A stretch of 12,482 nucleotides of DNA, taken from Candidatus Heimdallarchaeota archaeon. GTDB taxonomy: Archaea > Asgardarchaeota > Heimdallarchaeia > Heimdallarchaeales > Heimdallarchaeaceae. The notes beneath the pieces are model-generated. The model searched no databases and was not told the DNA's origin. It saw only the letters and a list, made by a program, of their open reading frames with translations. Each line of letters begins with the position of its first letter. The first letter of the stretch is position 1. Positions 1 to 7,293 of this stretch are shown here, in pieces. Location: NCBI GenBank assembly GCA_016839875.1, contig JAEOTK010000249.1, positions 1-12,482 of the forward strand. Reading direction: 5' to 3'. A program made the translations under genes and the position numbers.

Positions 1-1199
1 GTATAAAGACCATAATAAGGAGCACGAATATTACCCAAATATTCAGAAGAAATAGTTTTGAGAAAATTAACCGTAAAATCAAAACTGCTAAAACCAAATT
101 TAGTATCAACAGACAAATCATTGATAAGTAAAGCAGTTTGCCAATCAAGAAAGAAATCGTTGAAAGACATTCCAAAACCAGAAAGAATGTCAGAAATCGT
201 AACTACAGCATGAAAAGTATCATTGACAATGTAATTCAGAATAGAATAACCTAGCTGCTCATAGAGATAAACAAGGAAAAGATAAGCTCCACCATAATCA
301 TTGCGAACATCTAAACCACCTTCAGACCAGAAGTTCCAGTAAGGAAGAGAATCTTGAGGATGATAACGATAGTAAGAATCAGCAAAAGGAGTAATATTAT
401 TCCAATAGAAAGGTTGAGTGCCAGTAAGCAAACCAGCAAGTTCAGAGCAACCTTCATCGAACCAACGAGATTCGTAAGGGTCGTGATTGTAGTGAATGAG
501 GTGTTGGAATTCGTGAGCGAGAGTAGTCTCAAACCTTTCAAGATAATCAAGATAAACCATCTCCCATTCATTAGATTTGTAATCACTCATGCCATTGTTA
601 TTGAGATAATCTTGAGTGTATTCGTTCATAGGATCAAAATACCCAGCAATACCAGAAGGAAGATTGGCAAAGAGAACAATAGTTTTACCATCACCGATAG
701 TACCTAAAGAACCTTCAACAGAACCAAAAATTTCTGTTTCATTTAAAAAAATCTTATTCTCAAAAATATCTTTTTCAGAAGTAACAACATTGGTAATAGT
801 TTCTCTACCAAAAGCAGAAATAAGGTTAGTTTGAACAAAGAAGTAAGCATGAGTTGTTTGAGAGATAAGTTCAGCAGAGAGAGTAGTATAACCAGTTAAA
901 TCGCTATTGAGGATATAGAATGACTCAATATCTCCATCAGAATAGGAAAAACGATAGGAAGGATTAATGGTATTATATGAAGAAGTTGGGAGTTTGTGAG
1001 TAAGGATTTCTTTGTGCCTAGAATAAATATCAAGAAAACTATCTTCTGGTTTGACATCTTGAGAAAAATCAGCAGTAACAGGAGATGAAAAAGAATCAGT
1101 ATTCTGGAGAGATTGGCAAGGAATTAATACCACAAATGGAATTATCAACAGGTACATTAGGGTACAAACCATTTTTCTCCAGAAAGAACTGATCTTCAT
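1..1199 (-). CDS. Secreted HExxH zinc metallopeptidase (M30/M6-like), C-terminus cut by window edge
   Basis: Reading the minus strand from ATG at 1199 gives at least 399 codons with no stop before the left edge, so the gene is partial. The N-terminus (MKISSFWRKMVCTLMYLLII) has a basic start and a hydrophobic stretch to about residue 27, a signal peptide or anchor, so the enzyme probably acts outside the membrane. The key motif is HEFQH at residues 229-233, two zinc-binding histidines around the catalytic glutamate, followed by RWFDEGCSELAG. Glu249 of the DEG motif (or Glu253) is the likely third zinc ligand. This HEFQHLIH...W.DEG.SE arrangement resembles secreted hyicolysin (M30) and immune-inhibitor-A (M6) type peptidases; the exact family is inferred. 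The start lies 6 bp after the stop of the upstream beta-helix gene with no ribosome binding site, suggesting coupled translation. Met10 (1172), preceded by GGAG, is an alternative start. Codon choice is strongly T-ending, unlike the neighbours. Confidence 0.82.
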   Translation of the reverse strand, partial: MKISSFWRKMVCTLMYLLIIPFVVLIPCQSLQNTDSFSSPVTADFSQDVKPEDSFLDIYSRHKEILTHKLPTSSYNTINPSYRFSYSDGDIESFYILNSDLTGYTTLSAELISQTTHAYFFVQTNLISAFGRETITNVVTSEKDIFENKIFLNETEIFGSVEGSLGTIGDGKTIVLFANLPSGIAGYFDPMNEYTQDYLNNNGMSDYKSNEWEMVYLDYLERFETTLAHEFQHLIHYNHDPYESRWFDEGCSELAGLLTGTQPFYWNNITPFADSYYRYHPQDSLPYWNFWSEGGLDVRNDYGGAYLFLVYLYEQLGYSILNYIVNDTFHAVVTISDILSGFGMSFNDFFLDWQTALLINDLSVDTKFGFSSFDFTVNFLKTISSEYLGNIRAPYYGLY

Positions 1200-1205
1200 A
1201 GGTTT

Positions 1206-3089
1206 TCACATACTTTTTTTTCTTCGAAAAGATATGACCATAAAACACAGGAAAGGAATTAGAAGTAAATTAAATCTGATAGTTTTTTGGACTATAAATT
1301 CCGGTATTATTGGGATACTTGGATCATTCAAAGGATAAGAGTCAGTACTTCCAGCTGAACCTTCGATAGAATAAATTCCAGTTCCAGAGTAGTCTGACCA
1401 GTAATTACCTTCTAAAGATATTGAATCAAACCAAGTATTGTTGAAGCCATCATCATATGCTTGGGAAACTCCACTAGGATTGTTGTTGTGAAAAGTGTTA
1501 TGGTGTATAGAATTGTTTATTGAGTTTGTATTAATATGAATTCCGTATTGAAAATTATTCTGTATCAAATTATCAGTTATTTCTGCAAAACAGCTATCTC
1601 TTAACTGAATTCCATATTCGTAAAAGTCATAACAGATGTTTTGTTCAATCTGTGTAAAATTAGAATCATATAAATAGATACCAACACCCTCTAAATCATC
1701 AAGATATTGATTATCACAAATATTATTGTAGATGATTGTACTGTTAGATGACCTAACAGAGATTGAACTATCTGTGGAATTTTCAAAAACATTCGTAGAT
1801 ATCAAATTGGAATCCGATTCATCAATGGAAATTGCAACTGAATTATCTGTGAAATTATTATACATAATTAGAGCTTGATCACATGTATCAAGACGTATTG
1901 CACGACTGTACGTATGTCCAGTACTGAAATGGTTATTTATGATTTTAAGATCAGGTGTTTCAAATGCCCAAACACCAAAATAGCCAATATCATCAAGGAA
2001 GTTATTTTCAATAAGAAGACCATTACAGCTAAATACACTAATTCCTTCAAATGAAAGTCCAGAGAAATTCTGATTACTTATATTCATGTTTGTACAGTTA
2101 ACAAGAATTAATTTTCCATATTCAGGAGTATTGAGTTCAATATCTTTCTCATCCATGAAGAAACCAATTTTCTTACCATTCACCATATTGTTTTGAACTA
2201 TAAGAGAAGAATACCCAATTAGGTCATCATCAATCTTGAGATCAGAGTTATAAAGTAAATTGTTTTCAACAATACTTGAAACGCTATAAAAAAGCCATAG
2301 TCCGTGTTTGATGCTGTTCTTGCAGATATTATCAGTAATCGTGGTAGAAGGAGACATATAGATGTTGATTTCAGTCGCAGTGCTGTTTCTGCAGGTGTTA
2401 TTTAATATAGTATTTGAAGATGAAATTGAAACAAGTATTCCATGAAAGTTATCTTCACAGATATTCTTTTCAATTAAGCAGTTATCACTTTCATCAATCT
2501 GTATCCCCGCTAATCCTGAAAAACCTGAGAAAGTGTTAGTTGCAATATAACTGAAATCACTGTTATAAATTCTTACACCTGTTTCACTTCCTATACAATA
2601 ATTATCGGTGATGTTACTTTCACTCGAACTTAGAATGACAATACCGTAATTTGCATTAATCGTGTTATTATCAATTATTGTTCGATTTATTCCAACATTT
2701 TTAATTCGAATTCCACGATTATCACCAACTTCTATAAAGCAATTTTGAATCTTGAAATAACTAGTCGTGTCCGCTATATGAATTCCATTAAATTCTGTTG
2801 AGGTTATGTAGTAATTTTCAATTCTATAAGGATCTTCAGGAGTACCTAAACCAGGAAGACCATAATCGCTGAAATTTCCATCATTTTTAATGAATATGGG
2901 AGCATGGGGTATAAAATTAAATTTCGGAACTTTCTCAGTTCCCGTTCCATTTAGAATCGTTAGAGAATTTCTGTTGTCTTGTTCGATAGCTGGAAAACTA
3001 CTCCTAACACTTACGAAATAAATAGAGAAAAAAAGCAAGAGTGTCAGAAGTAATAATGAGATTAGAAAATTAAGTTTATTTCTTTTCAT
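1206..3089 (-). CDS. Secreted NosD-like right-handed beta-helix protein with PEF-type C-terminal tail
   Basis: This 627-residue protein starts with a basic, then very hydrophobic segment (MKRNKLNFLISLLLLTLLLF), a signal peptide or anchor. GLGTPEDPYRIENYYI at about residues 80-95 is the usual opening of NosD/periplasmic copper-binding-type beta-helix proteins. From there to about residue 570, short coils with N..I/V.NN..C patterns (IIDNNTIN, IEKNICEDN, ILNNTCRN) repeat roughly every 22-24 residues, forming a parallel beta-helix rich in N-glycosylation sequons. GNYWSDYSGTG near the end is also typical of NosD. The tail has PEF at 596-598, a hydrophobic helix and RRKK, like archaeal PEF-CTERM sorting signals. 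Such proteins bind or process surface polysaccharide; the substrate is unknown. I chose ATG 3089 because GGAGG lies 9 nt upstream; extending to TTG at 3107 would place that site inside the gene. It is followed 6 bp later by the metallopeptidase gene. Confidence 0.85.
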   Translation of the reverse strand: MKRNKLNFLISLLLLTLLLFFSIYFVSVRSSFPAIEQDNRNSLTILNGTGTEKVPKFNFIPHAPIFIKNDGNFSDYGLPGLGTPEDPYRIENYYITSTEFNGIHIADTTSYFKIQNCFIEVGDNRGIRIKNVGINRTIIDNNTINANYGIVILSSSESNITDNYCIGSETGVRIYNSDFSYIATNTFSGFSGLAGIQIDESDNCLIEKNICEDNFHGILVSISSSNTILNNTCRNSTATEINIYMSPSTTITDNICKNSIKHGLWLFYSVSSIVENNLLYNSDLKIDDDLIGYSSLIVQNNMVNGKKIGFFMDEKDIELNTPEYGKLILVNCTNMNISNQNFSGLSFEGISVFSCNGLLIENNFLDDIGYFGVWAFETPDLKIINNHFSTGHTYSRAIRLDTCDQALIMYNNFTDNSVAISIDESDSNLISTNVFENSTDSSISVRSSNSTIIYNNICDNQYLDDLEGVGIYLYDSNFTQIEQNICYDFYEYGIQLRDSCFAEITDNLIQNNFQYGIHINTNSINNSIHHNTFHNNNPSGVSQAYDDGFNNTWFDSISLEGNYWSDYSGTGIYSIEGSAGSTDSYPLNDPSIPIIPEFIVQKTIRFNLLLIPFLCFMVISFRRKKSM

Positions 3090-3098
3090 TTCTTGCAA

Positions 3099-3103
3099 CC
3101 TCC
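3099..3103 (-). promoter_or_regulatory. Shine-Dalgarno site of the beta-helix gene
   Basis: On the minus strand GGAGG (with TT following) sits 9 nt before ATG 3089. It decides the start: the in-frame TTG at 3107 would put this strong site within the first codons. Confidence 0.75.
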
Positions 3104-3130
3104 GCAAATTGTGAATAATAAAGAGAATTT

Positions 3131-3141
3131 CAAATATAAAG
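3131..3141 (-). promoter_or_regulatory. Candidate TATA box for the beta-helix/metallopeptidase unit
   Basis: The minus strand reads AAAAAAACTTTATATTTG here, an A-rich stretch followed by a TATA-like box. A start of transcription about 25 nt downstream would give a leader of about 22 nt that still contains the GGAGG site. This spacing is the reason for the call; there is no experimental support. Confidence 0.45.
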
Positions 3142-3216
3142 TTTTTTTATACATTTTGTCAAATCCTTTTTCATAGATTATTTTATCTAGTAAAGGATAA
3201 GGAAAACAAGAGAGAT

Positions 3217-3243
3217 GAGAACGATTCTCGTTTCAATATATAA
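3217..3243 (-). promoter_or_regulatory. Second TATA-like box with an inverted repeat just downstream (possible operator)
   Basis: The minus strand has TTTATATATT at about 3235-3243, followed within about 6 bp by the inverted repeat GAGAA-TCG-TTCTC (3217-3229). Transcription from this box would start near 3213, so the repeat would lie between TATA box and start site, a classic position for an archaeal repressor. It could be an alternative, regulated promoter with a leader of about 120 nt, or a short hairpin. The element is small and could be chance. Confidence 0.3.
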
Positions 3244-3302
3244 ATCTAATCCAGAACTTAGAACTGATTTAATATTAAAGTAGAGATAGATTTAATCTTA
3301 CA

Positions 3303-6300
3303 CTAGTAAATTGTTTGGAAAGGAATACCATAATGTCTAAATGTTCCCCATTTAATAAGTTCTTCTTCTTTATTCTTCTTTAGACTATGTTTTCTAGCTA
3401 ATTTAAGGGAAGTAGAAATTGGTTTTTGTTTTGAAAATTCTGTATAGAAAATCTCAAAGAATTCTCTGGTTGAATCGTCAAAAACATCCCATCCTGTTAG
3501 TACTAGATTGAAACATCCAGATTCTATAATTCCTCGAGCTAGTCCATAGATTTCATCGCCTTGTTTAACTGAAACCAAACCAGTTTCACATGCACTTAAA
3601 ACTAGGAGAGGATTGTTTTCTAAATTAATCTTTAATGGAAACATATTGCCTTTTAATAGAGCTTTTTCTTTACCTTCTCGAAAGATAAGAGAACTCAATT
3701 CAGGATTGTCTCCACGGAATTCAGCATGTCCTGCAAAGTGGATTATTTGACATCGATTTTGCTTTAAATGATCAATAAAATCACTTAGATTGGCTTCAGT
3801 TCCAATTAAAGGTCTTACATCATAATTATGCTTTTTCAGAATTCCAATCACAAATTCTGCTTCATCTTTAGCATCTAACAGGCTTTTCTCTATCCCTTCA
3901 GTTGGATTTCCAACAACAAGAGCTTTCTGTACACTTTTTTCATTAATTGATTGGATAGCTGCAATCAATGTTTGCAAGTTAAAAGCTCTTGATAAATTAT
4001 ATTTTAAACCTATATAATTATCACCCTCCCAGATTGTCTCAATTGGAAAATTATGCATGGTACCTGTGGGGATTATAGACAAAAATACATTTTTCTTACT
4101 AGCTAAAAAATTCTTAAGTTCATTTGGAAAATAAATTGTACAGAGTTTTTTACTTAACGATTTAAAGTTATTTTCAAGTTTCGTATAAAACCACTCTAAT
4201 TCCTCTTGAATATTTGAAAAGTTTATTTCTAGATTCTTTTCTACTAGATTTTGCATAATAACAGTCTTTGTATTCTTGTAATCATTTAGAGTTTCTACCA
4301 ATATTCTTGAGACTTTGAGTTGCTTCTCTTTTGATAATTTGTATTTTATTACTCTTGTTTTGGTCTTTTCTTCTAAAATGAATATATACATCTCTTCCGT
4401 TAATATATTATAATGATATTCCAAAATAATCCAGTTAGAAATTATATGTTTCTTCAATTGTTTTATCAATTTTACAGGATCTGAAGGAAATAAAATGCCT
4501 TTTGTTGGGAAGTTGATCCAGATCTCATCTCGAAGTTTCCTTCTTCTAGTTTCCAATCTCTCTAGTTCTTTTACTAAAGTTTCAATGCTAGAATTATATT
4601 TCTTCATAGTTATTAGTTCATTTTCAAAACTCAACTGAATTTTGTTCTTCCTAAAATTAATATCTCTGATTTTTTCATCAATTCGGTTTAATTGTTCGAT
4701 ATAACTATTATACTTCTCATCTAAAGGACTTTGTTGTATCTCTCCATGATGAATCATTTCTCTACATTTGATAAATTCAGAATATGCAAGAGCTTCTTCA
4801 ATTAGATCTAATTTGACACAACTAGCTATTATTCTGTTAATCACATTGATTGATGTTTTCTCTCTCATTTCTATTCTTAGTTTTGAACTAGGTGCAAGTG
4901 AATCTAGATAATCTATAATATAGAAGCATTTCTTTAGGGAGTGAAGAGCTTTAGGAAACTGCTTCTGAATAGCAAAAAGATCACTAATATTAAGTAAAGT
5001 AGTAGATTCCAATCTCTTATTTCCGATTCTTCTACTAATCAAGAGAGATTTTTTATAATATTTGTAAGCAGTCTTAAATTCTTTCTTTTTTATATATAGA
5101 CTTCCAATATTATTTAATACAGCTGAAATTCCTGATTTATCATTAATCTCTATTCGCAAATGTAAAGATTTGAACAAATTATCTTCAGCATCTTCAAATC
5201 TATTTTGACTCATAAGTAAAGTTCCTATATTCAAAAGTGTAGCAGCTACTCCTTTCTTCATATCCAGATTTTCATGAATTTTTAATGCTTTATCAAAGAA
5301 TTCGAGTGCTTTACGTGATTTTTGTTGGTTTTGATAGATAATTCCAATATTATTGTATGTTCTCCCCTTGCCTTCCTCATTTTCTATTTCCTCAAAAATA
5401 CCTGATGCTTTCATATGATATTCTAAAGCATCCTCAGTTCTATTCATAATATAGAAAACGTGACCTATATTGTCTAAGCTTGTTGCAATACCTAACTTGT
5501 TTTTTGTTAGTTCTAGATATTCCAAAGCTTTAGTATTTATTTGAATGGATTTATCATAATTCCCTAAATGATAATTTGATAATGCAAGATTATTTAGAAT
5601 AGCACCTATTTCACGTTGGTTTTCTAACTGATATTGAATCTCTAATGCTTTGTCCAAAAAATTTATACTTTTGTTATAATCTCCTATCTCATGAAAGATT
5701 GCAGCTAAACCATTATTGCTTGAAGCTTCAGCTTTTGAAAACTTATATTTTTTTGATAATTTTAAGGATTTTCTAAAGTATCCTTCAGCAATTTTGTAAT
5801 TTCCTTGTTTTTGCTGTAAAGTTCCTATTGCTATATAGATTCCTGTCTTCAATCTCAGATCTTTAACATCTTCTACAATTTTCTCTACTTCACTAAAACA
5901 ATCTTCTGCTTTTTTATATAGTCCTAAATCTTGAAAAACAACACCTAGACTACTTAATGTAGTTGCTTCTAATCTTTTTTCTTCAATTTTAGAGCTTATT
6001 TGTAGAGACTTTTCATAGGTTGATCTTGCTTTTCTTGTGTTTCCTAATTGATTGTATAAACCTGCAATATTGTGTAAAGAGTTTGCTTCTTCTCTTTTGT
6101 CTTTTAATTGCTTGAAGATTTCTAGTGACTCAATTTGATAAGATAGAGCTTTTTCAAATTTTCCCCACTCACCATATAATACTCCTCTATTATTTAGATT
6201 AACACCTTTAAGTTTTATATCTCCTGATTCCTCTACGAAATTTTGTGCTTGATTTAAATATTTCTCTGCTTCCTCAAATTCTGATATAGCTATAAATGCT

Positions 6301-6707
6301 AAAGAGAAATTACTATATATTGCACCTAAATCTTTTGAATTACCTTCTTTTTTAAAAATAGGAAGAGCTTTATTGAATTTATCTAATGCTTTATCAGCAT
6401 ATCCAATCTTTTCGAATGTTAATCCTAAATCATTCAAAATTCTAGCATATTCAATTTTCTTAAGCGAATTTCCACCTTCTTTTAAAGCGCTCTCCAAATT
6501 TAAAATTGAGTTATCAAAATCACCTATTTTTCGGAGTACCTTCCCTAATTGCCAATAAATATACCATTTGTCTGTTTTGACTTTTCTGCTTTTTATTTCA
6601 TCTAAAGCACTATTGAAAAAATCTAGTGCTTGTTTATATCTAAATTGCTTAAATGCTTCTTCTCCTTCTTTTACTATTTTTTCTACATTCATCTGAAATT
6701 CAGACAT
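3303..6707 (-). CDS. TPR-CHAT protein: 15 TPR units fused to a caspase-like CHAT protease
   Basis: This 1134-residue protein has no signal peptide or membrane segment, so it should be cytosolic. Residues 1 to about 604 form 15 tetratricopeptide repeats; from about residue 85 they run in exact 40-residue steps (NNIG..Y...G....AL.....AL.I pattern), a superhelix that usually binds a protein partner. Residues about 640-760 are charged and helical, probably a coiled coil. The C-terminal part from about 840 is a CHAT domain of peptidase clan CD, with IPTGTMHNFPIE at about 878, HFAGH at 990-994 (catalytic His994) and LSACETG with catalytic Cys1040. Both catalytic residues are intact, so it is probably an active cysteine protease held in check by the TPR part. 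Related TPR-CHAT proteins include the Csx29 protease of type III-E CRISPR systems and other suicide or defence proteases. No CRISPR or obvious substrate gene is adjacent. ATG 6707 is preceded by AGGAGA 7 nt upstream. Confidence 0.93.
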   Translation of the reverse strand: MSEFQMNVEKIVKEGEEAFKQFRYKQALDFFNSALDEIKSRKVKTDKWYIYWQLGKVLRKIGDFDNSILNLESALKEGGNSLKKIEYARILNDLGLTFEKIGYADKALDKFNKALPIFKKEGNSKDLGAIYSNFSLAFIAISEFEEAEKYLNQAQNFVEESGDIKLKGVNLNNRGVLYGEWGKFEKALSYQIESLEIFKQLKDKREEANSLHNIAGLYNQLGNTRKARSTYEKSLQISSKIEEKRLEATTLSSLGVVFQDLGLYKKAEDCFSEVEKIVEDVKDLRLKTGIYIAIGTLQQKQGNYKIAEGYFRKSLKLSKKYKFSKAEASSNNGLAAIFHEIGDYNKSINFLDKALEIQYQLENQREIGAILNNLALSNYHLGNYDKSIQINTKALEYLELTKNKLGIATSLDNIGHVFYIMNRTEDALEYHMKASGIFEEIENEEGKGRTYNNIGIIYQNQQKSRKALEFFDKALKIHENLDMKKGVAATLLNIGTLLMSQNRFEDAEDNLFKSLHLRIEINDKSGISAVLNNIGSLYIKKKEFKTAYKYYKKSLLISRRIGNKRLESTTLLNISDLFAIQKQFPKALHSLKKCFYIIDYLDSLAPSSKLRIEMREKTSINVINRIIASCVKLDLIEEALAYSEFIKCREMIHHGEIQQSPLDEKYNSYIEQLNRIDEKIRDINFRKNKIQLSFENELITMKKYNSSIETLVKELERLETRRRKLRDEIWINFPTKGILFPSDPVKLIKQLKKHIISNWIILEYHYNILTEEMYIFILEEKTKTRVIKYKLSKEKQLKVSRILVETLNDYKNTKTVIMQNLVEKNLEINFSNIQEELEWFYTKLENNFKSLSKKLCTIYFPNELKNFLASKKNVFLSIIPTGTMHNFPIETIWEGDNYIGLKYNLSRAFNLQTLIAAIQSINEKSVQKALVVGNPTEGIEKSLLDAKDEAEFVIGILKKHNYDVRPLIGTEANLSDFIDHLKQNRCQIIHFAGHAEFRGDNPELSSLIFREGKEKALLKGNMFPLKINLENNPLLVLSACETGLVSVKQGDEIYGLARGIIESGCFNLVLTGWDVFDDSTREFFEIFYTEFSKQKPISTSLKLARKHSLKKNKEEELIKWGTFRHYGIPFQTIY

Positions 6708-6714
6708 CTACAAA

Positions 6715-6720
6715 TCTCCT
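6715..6720 (-). promoter_or_regulatory. Shine-Dalgarno site of the TPR-CHAT gene
   Basis: AGGAGA on the minus strand lies 7 nt before ATG 6707, supporting that start. Confidence 0.7.
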
Positions 6721-6754
6721 ACAACCCATTCAACAAATGAATTATATTTTTTCT

Positions 6755-6763
6755 TATTTAAAG
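6755..6763 (-). promoter_or_regulatory. Candidate TATA box for TPR-CHAT
   Basis: The minus strand reads CTTTAAATA here. A start about 26 nt downstream would give a leader of about 26 nt including the AGGAGA site, much like the beta-helix gene. A T-rich TTTTTTATAC near 6790-6800 is a competing candidate. Confidence 0.35.
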
Positions 6764-6858
6764 TTTTCAATTTAATTTTTATCTGATGGATGTATAAAAA
6801 ACAGATCACAATTTGTAAAGAATTGCTTTCAGAAATTTCATAAACTAATTAGAATGAT

Positions 6859-7006
6859 ATAACTCATCGAACATGGTGATTGAATGTTACCGCTATTAAT
6901 CCAACCAGCAAGAACGAATCATTGTTGGAACCATCGATAGATTCGATAATGAGTACCTCTTGTAACTGGCAACTAATGATGCTAAGATCAGTTTATAAAC
7001 TCGAGA
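6859..7006 (+). repeat. 148-bp direct repeat, copy A
   Basis: Positions 6859-7006 align without gaps to 9074-9221, with 129 of 148 bases identical. Weaker similarity continues upstream to about 6836. Differences are concentrated in the last third (6946-6990). Internal complementarity includes CCAAC 6901-6905 with GTTGG 6924-6928, ACTCAT 6862-6867 with ATGAGT 6949-6954, and GTTAC 6886-6890 with GTAAC 6962-6966; the last two cross or compete. The 3' end holds a perfect 12-bp palindrome, AGTTTATAAACT at 6990-7001, which looks like a TATA box. The copy lies 151 bp from the TPR-CHAT start. The open frames across it are not convincing genes. It may be a control element, a small-RNA gene or a remnant of a duplicated mobile sequence; no terminal inverted repeats or target duplications are seen. 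Confidence 0.88.
6990..7001 (+). promoter_or_regulatory. Palindromic TATA box at the end of repeat copy A
   Basis: AGTTTATAAACT is a perfect palindrome containing the TTTATAAAC box seen elsewhere in the window. On the plus strand, transcription would begin near 7020, just before the first of four hairpins. Being palindromic, it gives no strand by itself. Confidence 0.4.
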
Positions 7007-7019
7007 AAAGAGTAGAAAG

Positions 7020-7205
7020 AAGCATGGTGGAGTCACCAGAAGAAATTCCTGCGTGATTTCTCTATCAAAAGTCCTCAGGTGACTCCGTATTAGGAAGGTG
7101 AAGAGTATTCTTGAACAGAATACTCCTAACACAGTAGTGAGAGAATACATTGCATGAACGAACTCTCCTCACTAGTAGTATTCAATCATGAACACTACGA
7201 CAGAA
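7020..7205 (+). ncRNA. Candidate structured non-coding RNA with four hairpins
   Basis: Four hairpins lie end to end in a stretch with no plausible gene. First, GGAGTCACC 7029-7037 pairs perfectly with GGTGACTCC 7078-7086 and encloses AGAAAT/ATTTCT (7041-7046 with 7056-7061). Second, GAGTATTC 7103-7110 pairs with GAATACTC 7118-7125, with TTAG/CTAA outside. Third, AGTGAG 7136-7141 pairs with CTCACT 7168-7173. Fourth, GTAGT.TTCA pairs with TGAA.ACTAC (7175-7198) around a four-base loop. A TATA-like box at 6990-7001 would start a plus-strand transcript at about 7020. I find no conserved core of RNase P, SRP or 5S RNA and no tRNA fold. No T-run terminator follows on the plus strand, so the 3' end is uncertain, and the opposite strand could also be the RNA, as part of the 3' region of the phospholipase-like gene. 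Confidence 0.45.
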
Positions 7206-7264
7206 ACAGATAATTCCAAGTAAATAAATCTAACTGTAAGAAAACATTCTGTACAATTTTATTA

Positions 7265-7286
7265 ATTAAGAAAAAAAAGAGAAGAT
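7265..7286 (-). terminator. T-run terminator of the phospholipase-like gene
   Basis: On the minus strand, the stop at 7294 is followed by TTCTCTTTTTTTTCTTAATT, with eight T at 7271-7278. T-runs of this kind end transcription in archaea without needing a hairpin. Confidence 0.55.
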
Positions 7287-7293
7287 GCTATCC

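Noticed and set aside
354..834. Open frames on the plus strand opposite the metallopeptidase gene
   Set aside because: They overlap a long minus-strand frame with a clear HExxH motif; they are shadows.
6895..6931. Integron attC site, because ATCCAAC and GTTGGAA resemble its core sites
   Set aside because: The second core site does not match fully, the spacing is too short and there is no integrase or cassette array.
6896..7150. 84-residue open frame on the minus strand across repeat copy A and the hairpins
   Set aside because: It spans two unrelated sequence blocks, its composition is not protein-like, and the overlapping DNA is better explained by repeat and RNA structure.
7020..7260. RNase P RNA, because ACGACAGAA near 7196 resembles its 3' conserved core
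   Set aside because: The matching 5' core (GAGGAAAGTCC) is missing and the rest of the fold does not fit.
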